Origin: Lepidodermella squamata
Taxonomy: Eukaryota > Gastrotricha
Assembly (NCBI GenBank): GCA_047495785.1
Contig: JBLDXI010000001.1
Location: forward strand, 3,348,001-3,412,000
Direction: 5' to 3'
Length of the DNA: 64,000 nucleotides
Shown here: piece after piece, positions 13,276-24,538 of the stretch
Numbering within the stretch: position 1 is the first letter of the stretch
How the letters are laid out: each line of letters opens with the position of its first letter
Translations under genes and position numbers: made by a program
The notes under the pieces: generated by a model
What the model saw: only the letters and a program-made list of their open reading frames with translations
What the model was told of the DNA's origin: nothing
Database searches by the model: none

Positions 13276-14319
13276 TCATAGGTTAGCAGATTTTGACTTT
13301 CGCCTCCTCTGAGCTATGAGTATGCCTGAGGAAATAGCTGCAAACATAGCCACCACCGAAAGTGCAATTGGTATCATGTTTATATTTGCTGCTATTCTAG
13401 AGTCATCAAATCTTTTAAGCAACGGCACAATTCTGTTTCCACATGGTGGGTCGGTGTTGCTGAAATTTGGCTCCAACTCGCAAGGCATTGATCGAACCGT
13501 GCCACGGTACTTACTGCAACAAGAAGTTGGCACACGAGGAACATCCGGCCTTCCCTCAGTTATACCCCAAAGCCACCACAAGTCAGTATTTTCCATGTAG
13601 TCGGTAAATCCATAAGCACCGCAACAGTTCAGTGTATCTTCGATATTTGTTATTATCGGTTTTATCAAAGCGAGGTGATAGATAATGGCTGGAGCAAATC
13701 GTTCAGCAGCCACAAGTCTAGTTACAAATAAAATGATGAATGATACACTGCAAAATGCCTGAGCCGAGCAGTATAGCCTGAAAAAAGAATTTAAACAATT
13801 GAACCTATGAAAAAGCAGAGAAGCCTTACTCAAGCAATGCGTTTTTTCTCTTCTTCATCCTGGCTCGGTGAAATCCAATCATGCCGAAAGCAGTGAATAT
13901 TGCCTGAAACAAAGAAATTCCGAACATAAAATCGACAAGCCAATTGACGTAAGGCAGGTATATATCCAACGCTGTGATGTTATTCTCGCGAAATACAAGC
14001 GCTAAACGGGGCTGAATATTTCGAAGAAGTTGGCGTCCTGTTTCAATGACAGAATCGCTGATGAACGACGACCGCACAACCAATAAAACTACGGTAAAAA
14101 TTTGCGAGGCGATGGACATGCAACATCCGAAGATTGCTATCCCAAAAATATATTGAGCTACAAAAATAATAGTCAAATTGTGGATAATGAATGGGGCAAC
14201 AGTTCCTACTTTTTTGAGGCTCAGGGACTGTAATGCTGGAAACTGATTCAAGGCGAGTTCGAGTTGTCCCGCGGCTCATTTCGCTGCAATTCTAAACCTT
14301 GAATTTGATCAGTCTTCAT
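13276..14319 (-). CDS. Tetraspanin (N-terminus uncertain)
   Basis: Four-span membrane organiser protein. The second exon, 13777-13276, encodes the large extracellular loop with the hallmark CCG motif (LNCCGAYGF), a PTSCC motif and CGNRIVP, then membrane span 4 and a short basic tail ending SKSANL. The first visible exon ends at 13830 and encodes spans 1-3 (KKVGTVAPFIIHNLTIIF; WLVDFMFGISLFQAIF). The 13830/13777 splice is in frame. The start is a problem: the coding frame runs back to a TTG near 14251 and then meets an in-frame TGA before any ATG. ATGs at 14279 and 14319 lie in the other two frames. Either a small upstream exon exists or there is a one-base error or indel. Family call is firm, start is not. 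Confidence 0.85.
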
Positions 14320-14514
14320 TTTATTCTCAAGGTTTCCCTTCTTGCGAATAAAAATGCTTTTAATCACGCAATATTTTCTCGACGCTTTATTATTCCGTAT
14401 TCAATGGTACTATGCGTTCAAACTGTAGTTGCGTCGTTATACATAAATGATAAATAATAATTCTCAGATGCGAGGTGCTATCACAAAATCATAAGTTGTT
14501 CTATTAGGATGTAT

Positions 14515-15679
14515 TTAGATGTGCTTGTTGTCTGGCTTGCCAGCAGTAGCTTGACGGCGCTTCTTGATAGCATCTGAAAGTTTCTGGTTCCAAACCTAAA
14601 AATTGGAAAATTCAAAGAGTAATTTCCTATATTTAGCTGAATTTTTACTCACCTTGGCTTCATCCGCAGTCAGCTTGGACGGCTTCATGAACTTCTTCAG
14701 CTTATCAGCATCCATGTTGTTGTCGCGGCCGTTGTGAACGTTGTTCAAGCGGTCTTGAATGATCTCCTCGGCGATGGCATCGAAATTGTTGACTTTCTCA
14801 ATCAACTCGTGCTCTTCGTCCTCGGGTTCTTCGTTGGGCTTGCCGCCGCAGTAGGCGCCACCCTCCTCCTCATCCTGGCCAAGGTGACCCTCAGCAGCGT
14901 CCAGGAAAACAGACCGGCCCATGTGACCTTCATGCTCCTCCTGAAGAAAAATTAATAAAAAATGAAGAAATTTCAAGAAAATTTATTTCACCTCGTTGTA
15001 CTCCTCGTCATCGCGATCATCGACGACTTGGCGGATGATTTCCTTCTCAAGAACAACGACCTTGAAAATTCAAAATAATCTTAATAAAAATGCAAAAATT
15101 TCAAACTTTTAGTGTACCTGATCGTCAACCTTGCCGTCGTGGTCAGTATCAGTTGGGACGAAGTAAATTCGTTCCTTTTGATCAACGACCTCCTTTTGGT
15201 GCTTCGCCTGCTCGTGATGACCAGGTTGTTGTTGCTGTTGTTGCTGCTGATGTTTCTGCTGATTCAGGAGTTGCTGATGAGCCTGGTCTTTCAAGAGCTG
15301 AACCGGGTCTTGGTGGTGAACCGGAGGCTGTTCCTGGCCTTGATGATGAGCATTCTGGCTAGCTTGACGAGTGTGATCCTCGGCATGGCGCATGCGGCCA
15401 TCCGGCTGCAAATTCTTGGCGAACTGACGCATTTGATCGGCAATCATGTTTTGAATATTGCCAATATCGAAGGCATCTGAAATATAAAATTAACTAATTA
15501 TGTATGCTGTTAATATATTCCAGGAATCACCTCAGCAAAATAATCATAAATATTTAGGAAATTTTTCAGAATTTGTTTAAAATAAAACCGTAATTTCTGG
15601 GGTTTGAAGAAAGATCGAAGTGAAACTAACCAACGGCGCAAAGAATCGCAGCGGCAAAAATGATCGATTTGACCAACAT
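14515..15679 (-). CDS. Secreted Gln/His-rich, acidic protein with EF-hand-like loop
   Basis: Five inferred exons (minus): 15679-15631, 15476-15118, 15060-14992, 14940-14653, 14595-14515; 281 residues in frame. The N-terminus is a hydrophobic signal peptide (MLVKSIIFAAAILCAV) split by an intron after 16 codons. The middle is His/Gln-rich with a run of eight Gln. A Ca2+-loop-like segment DTDHDGKVDDQ then appears (D at positions 1, 3 and 5, G at 6) without the usual Glu at position 12. The second half is acidic (EDEEHELIEKV) and the tail is basic. It may bind calcium or another metal in the secretory pathway or outside the cell; that is inference. It resembles nucleobindin-like secretory EF-hand proteins in general character, but I could not match a family. 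It ends about 200 bp before the tetraspanin on the same strand. Confidence 0.72.
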
Positions 15680-16059
15680 TTCTTACGTAATTTCCTCTAA
15701 AATCTGAACGGGAAAGAATTAAATTTAATTGAACAGGTAAAAAATCTAGAAATAAAATGGCGATTTAGCATTCTTATCAATGAAATCAGACGCCATATTT
15801 TAGAGCGCGTGAATTATTCGCACGCGAGGAAAAAATTGCGTAATAGCATTCAAGCCCGCCTTGATCGCGTGCCAGCAATTTTCAAACTAAATTTTACTAC
15901 CCGGATTTTCCTAACAATACATCGGCTAAAGATTGACCAACAATCGATTGATACTCTTATCTTAGACAAATTTACCAAAATTAACCAATTTTTTTAGGTC
16001 GTTTTGAAAAAAGTACATCCGTCCCAATTTTCTTCGCGCGCCGTCGATTTTTTTTAGAC
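15680..16059. promoter_or_regulatory. Divergent promoter region
   Basis: About 380 bp separate two outward-pointing genes for secreted proteins (14515-15679 minus, 16060-16293 plus). A pyrimidine tract and TTTTTTTTAG directly precede the 16060 ATG and look like a cis or trans splice acceptor. No TATA box is obvious. Confidence 0.4.
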
Positions 16060-16293
16060 ATGGCTAAGCAACAGCGAGTTATTTTCGGCTGTTTGATGCT
16101 TGGCCTGGTCGTGGCTGTCAGCGCTGTTCATATCAGTGACGAAGAGCTGGCGCAACTGACGCGTCGAAACAGCGCGAAACCGCAGCCATCGATGAAGAAA
16201 CTTCAACCCGACGTTGCTAAGCTGATGAAGCCGAAGTCGGAGGAGAATTCCGACGAGAAGAGTGACGAGGCCAGTTTTTTTAAAAGCGATTGA
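16060..16293 (+). CDS. 77-residue secreted peptide precursor, unrecognised
   Basis: Single exon. A clear signal peptide (hydrophobic core CLMLGLVVAVSA, probable cleavage after residue 22) is followed by a charged 55-residue mature part with dibasic sites (TRR, MKK) and an acidic Ser/Glu/Asp-rich end (SEENSDEKSDEASFFKSD). Dibasic sites would allow processing to small peptides, but no known neuropeptide motif is seen. The ATG is preceded within a few bases by TTTTTTTTAG, a splice-acceptor-like site. The stop lies only 101 bp before the ATG of the K+ channel on the same strand, so co-transcription is possible. Function unknown. Confidence 0.6.
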   Translation: MAKQQRVIFGCLMLGLVVAVSAVHISDEELAQLTRRNSAKPQPSMKKLQPDVAKLMKPKSEENSDEKSDEASFFKSD

Positions 16294-16394
16294 GGTGCGA
16301 GAATTATATTATTATAATTAAAACTCACCTTCTGTCATTTTTCGATCGGAAAAAGTGGACAAACGCAAACTGTTTTTTTACTAGCTGTGTAAAA

Positions 16395-19345
16395 ATGTCT
16401 TTAGCCTGGCCGAAGGATTTTCACGATCATTTTGTTATTATCAATGTTTCGGGTTTTCGATTTTTGTTGAAGAAGCGGCAGATTTTCAGGCACCCGAGAT
16501 CGCGACTCGCGCTGATTATCGCCGACGAGTCGACGAATGGCCGCGAGTTGTACTGCGATCGAAATCCTTACTTCTTCCCGTTCATCTGCGATTACTACCG
16601 GCACGGCGTTATGCACATTCCATCACTAACGTGTAAGAGCTAGAGAAATCGCATACAGGGTGTTTCAAAAGCAACACAACCGATTTGTAGATATAGGTAG
16701 CGACGCTAATTTTTCGAAGTGGAGCAAATTACGCACCTCATTAACATGGTTGCGCCGACAAATCCGGATGCGTTAACGTGTTTCAGTTTTATTTGTTTAA
16801 TTATCAAATGACGGCCTATATTTTTCATAATATGTTGTCCCCTCGGGCAGGCCTAGTCAACCGTGGCGATTTTCGCCAAATTCGCCAAATTCGCCAAATT
16901 TCCGAACTGCCAGCATCCGCACAGATTTCAACCAAATGTCATAGAAATTTGAGGAATAATACATTGAATGACAGGGAGCCCAAAGTGCTGATGTGTCGAA
17001 ACGCAATAAAATGGGTTTCCTGAATTTTCATAGCTAATAAATGCTATGTGGTCTCGGTATATTTAGGAGATTTAGGTAATGTCATTGGCTGAGTCATCCG
17101 TTCACTTGCGCGATTTATTGATGCTATGTTTCCCTATCATTGCACAAACACTCTACAGCAGTTGGACTCAGGTAAAGCAGGTAAAAGGCCTAATTTTGCC
17201 AATTTGCCAGTCATTTTTTATTGTTTTCGCTATTTAAGCGTAATTGTATTGCATAATAAGTGCTCTATTTTAGCAATACGAAGTTCACTCTTACTTAGGA
17301 TCACTTAGGTACAATCGAAGGTGATTATATCAGCAAATACATTATAAATGAAGGGTTTTCCTGCATTTAAAACGATTAAAATGCATTTTTTGACATAATT
17401 TGACATCTTTTTCACAGTATTTGGCCACTGAGGACGTTCTGGACTTATTCGTTCACCCAAAATGATGATAGAGATAGTTTGCCTCGTATTCCTCATTCTT
17501 TTATTGACGCCCTGAGTCACTAGTATGACAAAATTATGATTTATATGGTCATTTCTAAATTTGCCTATAAGAATGACCGAGCGTCCCATAAATGGGACAT
17601 TGCGTAACTCGGAGACGGTTGGGGGTGGGGTCACCAAATTTCTTTTCTCATATTTATGATACCAACATCAATTCCTAAAAAGATTATGACCGTAGCATCA
17701 AAATCCTAGATGCCGGTCTAAACGGGTTAACCTATAACAACTCTTTTAATGTGATTTCAGCGGTAAATGCCGACTCTTTATTTTCCAGATTGTTGGACTA
17801 TAGTTCGCGAAGAACTTCTCTTCTGGGGTATTAGCCTTGAGGCGATGCAAGACTGCTGTACAATACGTAAGTTGTAACGACCTTAACGCGACGCATCAAA
17901 AATTCATAAAAAATTCTCATAGCGCTATCCGACGACCTTCGAGCACTTGATAAACGAAAGAAACTACGTGAGATTTTGAGTTCAAATGCTGCTAATAAGT
18001 TTTATTCGCAATAATGCATTCGTAAAATCAGAGCGAGTTTTCGGCGATGACAAAATCTTGACGACAAAATCAGTTGAATACATATCGCTGACTCGAGCCC
18101 ACGCTCTCCAAAAAGGCTACCACTTCCTATATCAGCCTTGGAAATCGTTCATCGGCCGAACCTACTACATGTTATACACATTTCTGACCATTTTATACGC
18201 TTTCATTTTCATGTTCGAGTGCGTCTTCTGGTCCCGCGATACTTCAAAACTTGAGCAGCACATTCAAGCTTGTTCTGGCTCGAATGAAACATCAACTGTT
18301 CACAGCTATATCGCGGCTAATCGAACCTATCAAGAAGCCCTGGAAATGGGAAATTGGCCCAAGGCGTATCAGTTATCATCTCCTGCGTCGATATTTTTAT
18401 ATGTCGACGCGATGTGCGTAAGAGTTCAACTTTTTTCCTGTAAAATGTCCAACGATTTGCCTTATTCAAAGCTTGCAATATTTGCCGTAGATTTCATGCT
18501 ACGGTTCAGTTTCTTCCCATCTATCGCCTCATTCGCCGTGCAGCCATTGCACATTATTGATTTTATTTCGCTCAGTCTCAACTGCGTTGCATTCTACCTG
18601 GGACATATCATCTACGAGCCATTTTGGTGCGACGAAAACAGCGGTAATTATGCATTTTGAATTTTGAATTTTACAAATCGCATAGAATTTCGCCCTTATA
18701 ATTTATGCTTTTCGAAGCTCTTAACCTTTCAATTATTGTTATTATCTAGTTTCGATATACTTCAGCCTCGAAATTTCCCGAATCATCCGCCTGGTTCGCC
18801 TCTTCTGCCTATCTCACAAGTACAGCTGGATGTACGTAATGCTTCTAACTTTTCGCGAGACTGTCGTCGAATTGTTTCTTCTGATCTGTTTCCTATCAAT
18901 CGGCGTCGCGTTATTTGGCCTCGCAGTTTACATTCCTGAACTGGACACAACGAGCGGCAAGATTCTTCAGCCATTTCAAGGCTTTTGGTACTCGATTGTA
19001 ACAATCACAACGCTTGGCTACGGCGATTTCACTCCATCGACGCCCATCGGCTACGCGGTCGGAGCAGTTTGCTGCACTTCGGGCGTCATTTTTGTCTCGC
19101 TTCAGATGCCGTTAATCGCGACTATTTTCTCCGATTTTTATGATTATTCGCTGGAGCAAAGATTGCGCATTAAGGCAGAGGCTGCCGAAGCCAAGGAGGC
19201 GAAACTAGAACAGCAGGTCGCGGCAAATAGGACTCAGGGTGGCGAAACGCGGAGCCGGGTGGGTTTCAGCGGGGTTTCGTCGATTGATGAAAATAAATCT
19301 GTTAGATCTGCGAAAACGAAGTCTGTCAAATCGATGAAAGCTTGA
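16395..19345 (+). CDS. Voltage-gated potassium channel, divergent Kv/Shab-like
   Basis: Inferred exons: 16395-16632, 17789-17866, 17923-17967, 18032-18643, 18750-19345; 522 residues in frame. The N-terminal T1/BTB tetramerisation domain is split over exons 1-2 (VIINVSGFRFLLKK; EELLFWGISLEAMQDCC). S1-S3 follow in exon 4. S4 is SRIIRLVRLFCLSHKYS, with only three arginines in regular three-residue spacing plus a late Lys. The pore is intact: TITTLGYGDFTP. S6 reads ...QMPLIATIFSDFYDY and lacks the Pro-X-Pro hinge usual in Kv1-4. The C-terminus is a charged helix (RIKAEAAEAKEAKLEQQ) and a basic Ser-rich tail. The first intron is 1.16 kb. A K+-selective channel is near certain; gating may be unusual or the subunit may be a modifier. 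Confidence 0.9.
16872..16899 (+). repeat. Nine-base tandem repeat in Kv intron 1
   Basis: Three perfect copies of TTCGCCAAA. The same intron has CAGGGTGTTTCAAAA at about 16657, a sequence resembling the ends of some DNA-transposon MITEs, but no partner end was found. Confidence 0.6.
17583..17598. repeat. Small perfect hairpin in Kv intron 1
   Basis: GTCCCAT-AA-ATGGGAC: seven paired bases around a two-base loop. Confidence 0.5.
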
Positions 19346-21010
19346 ACTCGAAAAAGCTAAAAACTTGGAAACTAACTCGAAAAATAAATAATAAAAAACA
19401 ATGAGTAGAATAAATTGAAATTATTTTCAACTTTTGGCTCTTTTGTTGAGGAAATATGTTGAGACTTGAGCCCACAGGCCTGGAAAAGAATAAATGTCTT
19501 AGTGGAATCAACGAATCCACAAAATCGCAATTGGCTGGACTAAAATTTGTAGAGGCACGCGATTGGTTAGATTTTCCAGCATCTTAGCGTGTTATTTCTT
19601 GACCTGAATTTCCCGGGTTCGACTCGTGGTGACCGTGCAGCGTTTTTCTGAGACTTTTTTTTGCTTTTCAAGAAATAACATGCCAAGATGCTGGAAACAC
19701 TAACCAATCGCGTGCTTCAACAAATTTTAGTCCAGCTAATAGCGATTTTGTGGATTCGTTAGTTAAGTAATGAGTAATGAGGTGCACCTGTGATCGTCCT
19801 TGATGCCGTAGCGCAGGATAAATATGGACATGAGAATTGTGCACGCTTCGGCTTTGCAGTTGCAGTTTTGTAACGCCGTACGATAAAATCACAGTTTGTT
19901 GCATAAAATACCCGTCTTTTGAGCTTTCGAATGGCGCAAGTCCCAAGGTGATTGGAGCAATACTTGTTAAGAAATGTTATAAGCAAGGCAACTTAAACGT
20001 CGATTTGGGACCCCCTCTTATCTCCCGAACAAATAATCAGTTTGGAGCAAAAATTGGCAGGGATATCCTAAAAGAGCTCTGCTATCTCAGATATCGAAGG
20101 AAAAATAAAGTTTTTTTGCCGGGCATTCACCTGAAGGTTAGGTGAAAATCTTGTAATTTTTGACTGTAATAAAGATGCGGCTGAGCGAAAAACTATTTTT
20201 CTCATTTTTAGAAAATCAGACATCTGTCACAATTTTTTTCCAAATTTGACCCAAAGCTCAGAAAAACCTGAACATTCACATGCATGTGCAAATGAGCTCG
20301 TCAAGAGTATCAGGTAAAAATCGAAAAATCACCAAATTTGACCGATAAATCTGGGTTCGCCTTGTACCAAAATTTATCGATTTCTGAATTTCTGAAGTAG
20401 CACTGATTTTTATTCCTTGAAAAACATGGGTTTTGTCCAAAATTACCCGCCCTTACGGTAGTCATTGAAAGTAAGGGTCTAATTTTGGAAAATAAATTAA
20501 AAGAGATGGTGTATAAGTGTTTCTCTCGAATTTAACGACGCGGAGAACTTTGCTGATCGAACCCGATTTATCTGGAGCCCCTAAATCAACATTATCAACA
20601 AACAAGCGTCAATGTCACACGAGGGTTCTTTATTGTGATACCGCCGTCACTTGCATTTTATCAAACACACAGTTCACAGTTCATATCACTTCTTATACAA
20701 CTTTAAGACGGTGACAATATTATAATCAACGGAGAGGAGCGTGAAGAGGTCGCTACATCAAAGTTGTTGGCTAGTTTTCGAATTCGCAGTTTAGTAGCTA
20801 TACGCAAGTACTAAAATGCAAGCAACCTAGTGCGTCGAGTCTAAAATTATACAATTTTTCGCTTCAATTTCAACCGGCTGTTAAGTGAAATAAAACAACG
20901 ACGACAGCCTGCATTAATTAGTTAATTAATTAGAACTATATTTTACGCGGGTTTCTTATATTTTCAATAGTGATTTATTGGTTTCGGTGGGTTATGAAGA
21001 AGCCGGTGAT
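19346..21010. other. Intergenic region between convergent Kv channel and COX5A genes
   Basis: Contains the foldback MITE at 19496-19766. Immediately after it, at 19781-19803, lies a segment (CACCTGTGATCGTCCTTGA) that recurs with one change at 52181-52199. The rest is AT-rich with short open frames that carry no recognisable protein. Confidence 0.5.
19496..19766. mobile_element. Foldback MITE, copy A
   Basis: Two arms of about 90-105 bp form an imperfect palindrome: the left arm (from AGTGGAATCAACGAATCCAC through TGTTATTTCTTGA) is the reverse complement of the right arm ending TTTTGTGGATTCGTTAG. A unique loop of about 60 bp lies between. A second copy with better-preserved arms is at 45390-45677. 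It has no coding capacity, so it would be mobilised in trans. Confidence 0.85.
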
Positions 21011-22393
21011 TTAGTGGATGTCGTGCACTTCCGGGCAGGCAAGCTCGGGCTTGTGGTAGCCGAGCTCCTCGAGGGTCGGGATGCCGAGTTCATCCATGGT
21101 CGGCTTCAGCTCCTGCATCATGAACGGCCAGATCTCCTTCGCCTTCGGGCCGGCCTTGAAGCGGATCACCTCGAGGAAGCGGATGGCGAGGCCGAGGTCG
21201 TTGAGGCGGCGGCACGCCCGCAGCGCCTCGGCGGCCACCTTCGGATCGGGCACGCAGTCCTCGCCGTGCAGGTCCTGCAGGCGCTTGCGCATCCACCACG
21301 TGTCCAGATTCGGGTCCTTGAAATAGCCGATGTAGCGCTTGTCGAAGTCATCCCAGCTTTCGGTGGGCGCCTTGCCGTCGCCGTGATGCGCCGACGAAAA
21401 GCGAACCGAGCCTAAAATAGAATAATCAATACCAATATTTCTCAGAAATACAAAGCGATTAAAAAGAAAATCGTATAACAATAAAAACTCAGATAACCCG
21501 AATGATGAAAATTTCAGAAACAAGACATTTGCAGCCAATCTTGAAAATGAAATCTAAATTGTGCTTGATCCCGTTCTTGAATAAGCTTCAAATCACAATT
21601 TTAATCATTTTCAAGGATTTTTGAAAAATTGTTGAGAAAATCGAAATTAATCCAACGGCAAAGAGGATGCTATCATCACAATTTGAGGCTGTTAAGCATG
21701 AGAGCTAGCGGAAATGCCTCGTGAATGGACTAAAATCGGCTTAATCTAATTGCAGCTTCCCTTTGAAACTTGAATCTTGGGTTAAACCAAAAGTTAGGAT
21801 GGCAATCAAACTGAAGCCTCCACTTATGCCGTTGCAACTGGAGCAGGGAACGTCTTGACTGTTCTGGTTACCTCAACCCAAAACGAAAAATCTGATTGAG
21901 TTGGAACCAGCTTAATGGCAGCTCCCTAATTTTTTTAGGGTAAAAGGTAATGCCCATGTCCATGCTTCATTCGAGCACGACATTGACGAGAAATTTCCAT
22001 TGCTTCTAAGATGATTAACTGCTTCCCAAGTATAAACATATTTTTTTGCCGTTTATCCGCAGCTGCAGCGATGTATACATACTGAAAATTGTTTATTTTT
22101 CGAAATCTTCCTCATTTATTTAGGAGCCATATACATTATCAAACATAATTACCAAGCTTAATTATCACAAATTTGGTAACTGAACACCTTGCAAATATAA
22201 GCTTATCGAGCTAGATTTCCTCTAAAATATTGCTCTAAATCCTCTAATTCCTCTAAATATGATTTTCCAGTTCGTTAGCTTCCACCCACGATAAGATCAA
22301 TATAAGTATGCTCAAATTTAACTTACCAAGCATGGCCGGAGCCTTGGCCAGGCGCTGCGACAGAACAACGCACGATCTGGCGAGCAGCGACAT
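21011..22393 (-). CDS. COX5A: Cytochrome c oxidase subunit 5A (mitochondrial complex IV)
   Basis: Nuclear-encoded peripheral subunit on the matrix side of complex IV. Two inferred exons (minus): 22393-22327 and 21411-21011; 155 residues. Exon 1 encodes a mitochondrial presequence (MSLLARSCVVLSQRLAK, Arg/Lys/Ser-rich, no acidic residues). Exon 2 encodes the conserved core: WDDFDKRYIGYFKDP, DLHGEDCVPDPKV, EALRACRRLNDLGLAIRFLE and the C-terminal PTLEELGYHKPELACPEVHD. The spliced length is normal for the family. Exon 2 is strikingly GC-rich compared with the flanking DNA and introns, probably reflecting codon bias of a highly expressed gene. The ATG lies 129 bp after the TRMT1 stop on the same strand. 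Confidence 0.95.
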
Positions 22394-22522
22394 ATCAAGT
22401 CTTTAACAAGTCCTATTCCGAAAAATAGAAACCAACATTAAGGTGGCAATTTTTAGTTTTCCAACCACAACAAGGCAGTAAAATAAAGGCATTTCTTTTG
22501 CCGCGACTCGAATAATTATAAT

Positions 22523-24362
22523 CTACTCATTTTCATCGGAAGATTTCGCTTTCTTCGCGTTTTCATCGCCATCTTCACCGGCGCCGCCGTTCAACTTGGC
22601 CTTGCCGGGCTTTTTCGAACCCGGACCCCAAAAAGGTGGCGGTATTTCATAGCGTACTAATTTCAACAATTTAGACGGTGCCGTGGCTTCAGGGTGCGTT
22701 TCAAACGAAATTTTATGAGTCGGCTCTTTCGCCAAAATCGCATTCCCAGCCGTATGTTGCTCTTTTCTATTCGCACTAATCGGATGGTCTTTCACCCAAG
22801 TTCGCATAATATCCTACAATAAATCATAAAAATTATGAAAAAATCTGAATATTCAATATAAAATTACCCAGATTAATTCAGATGGTGCATCAGTTTTAAC
22901 TGAAGCTTTTTCGGCATGGGACAAAGACACGCGGTAACCCGCGTTCAAAATGGCACTCTTCAACACTAAAGCCGGCGGTGATGAGCAGTGAAGAACGCCG
23001 CTCAATCGATCAATCACGTGGTAGAGCGGTACATCGGGCAATTCTTCCCTCAGTAAAGCAATAGTCCCTTCAATTCGTTTAATCGTCGCTAGTTTCGATA
23101 GAGGTTCGCTTGAAATCAACTCATTGAGGCCTTTCAAGAAATCAGCGTTGCAAGTTGGCGCCGACCAAATCGGTCCACCCATTTGGAAACGCCAACCGCA
23201 ATCTTTACACCGATCAGGCGGATGGCCGTCTACTGTCGGGGCGAATTGATCTTTTTCAACGTTTATTATAGTAGCCATGGGTTGGAATTGGAATGAACCA
23301 CAGCCGATGCACCGGTGGACCATCGATAATTTCGTACAAGATAATTTTGCTCGTTTCGCACCTGTCCAAACGCGCACAAAAACACGCCTAAAATTGAAAA
23401 AGAAAAACAAGAAAGTCCACCTTAATCAAAATTTCACAACAATTTACATGTAAAAATCAGCTGAAAGCGCCAGAAGAGGTTCGATCGATCGGCCATATCG
23501 GTTAGCATGAGAATCGATAGATCTGAGGAGAATTCGAAGCCCCATTTCATGGCAGAAAGGCGCGTTTAAGCCAATCTAAAAATGTAAATGAAATTCCGAA
23601 AATCAAAGGTGAAGATTGAAAATACCGATCCGTAAATAGCATGACAAGTTTCGACATGTTTCCCGCACAGAATCGCAGCATCTGTTGCAGTAATACACAG
23701 CAACCCGCCGTCTTCAACCGCTTGAACGGCCGAGTCGAGGAATGGTGCTGGGGTGCCGAAAGGGTCGATATCAATCACATCGTAGCGACGAATAGCGGCG
23801 GTAGGGCGAGAGGCAAACATCACAGCAATAGCGTCGTCCTCCGTAATTTTCATCATGTTTTCGATGTTATTCAATTTTACGTTTTCAGTCAGAAGGCGAA
23901 CAGCATCTGCGCTCAAATCGTTCGCATGAACTTCTTCAACACCTGAAATAATTTGAGAAATTGAAGATTTTCAACACTTTGGAATGCTAATTAACCTGGA
24001 GCTTCGAGGGCAAATCGAATCGCTCGCAGCCCAGTTGCGGCGAGTGGTTCCAGGATTCGAATTCCCTTCTCCGATTTTTCGCCACGTTTCAACTCTGCGA
24101 ATTTTGCATCATCTTTCATTTTTTCTCGAACAAATTGCGAAATAACTGCGATTGTTAAATCACGATTGAATTGTTGAACAGGGTTGTAGAAAACTTTCGG
24201 ACCAGCCGAAATTCGCGCCTTTCCCTCTGCAATTTCGTCGCCAATCGTTGACTGGGGATGGCGCGGGTCAGCCGCGGTTTTCACCTCACTTGACGTCATT
24301 AAAAATCGCCTTAAAATGAGTCTAGGCGAAAAACGAACGATCATTGTAAAGCATTCTATCAA
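22523..24362 (-). CDS. TRMT1: tRNA (guanine26-N2)-dimethyltransferase
   Basis: SAM-dependent enzyme that makes m2,2G26 in cytosolic and mitochondrial tRNAs. Five inferred exons (minus): 24362-23996, 23942-23626, 23575-23448, 23387-22868, 22813-22523; 540 residues in frame. The N-terminus (MIVRFSPRLILRRF) looks like a mitochondrial targeting signal, with a second Met at MTSSEV, so dual localisation by two starts is plausible. Motifs: VFYNPVQQFNRDL; SAM site LEPLAATGLRAIRFA; the DPFGTP motif (DVIDIDPFGTPAPFLDSA); the RYGR / DFYMRVFVRVWTG block; and a zinc-ribbon-like region (CIGCG ... CKDCGWRF). The C-terminus is Lys/Gly-rich. It is third in the same-strand cluster; TTTATTGATAG sits one base before the ATG and may be a trans-splice acceptor. 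Confidence 0.95.
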
Positions 24363-24538
24363 TAAATTTTTACGATTTTCAACCGTTGGCTTTGAAAAGC
24401 ATGCACTTATATCAAACTAGAAGAGAAGAGATTAAGGTGATTATTCACGCCGTCTCCGATTTGTCAAAAGAAAGAACTCGTGATGATCATTAGCAACACG
24501 TCAATTTCAAGTCTGAAAATTTCACCGGCTCTTTTTGT

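Noticed and set aside
17305-17637. 110-codon minus-strand frame
   Set aside because: Lies wholly inside the first intron of the Kv channel, with no motif and a small palindrome inside.
20978-21415. Long plus-strand open frame of 145 codons
   Set aside because: It is the antisense shadow of the GC-rich COX5A exon 2, whose minus-strand translation matches the family.
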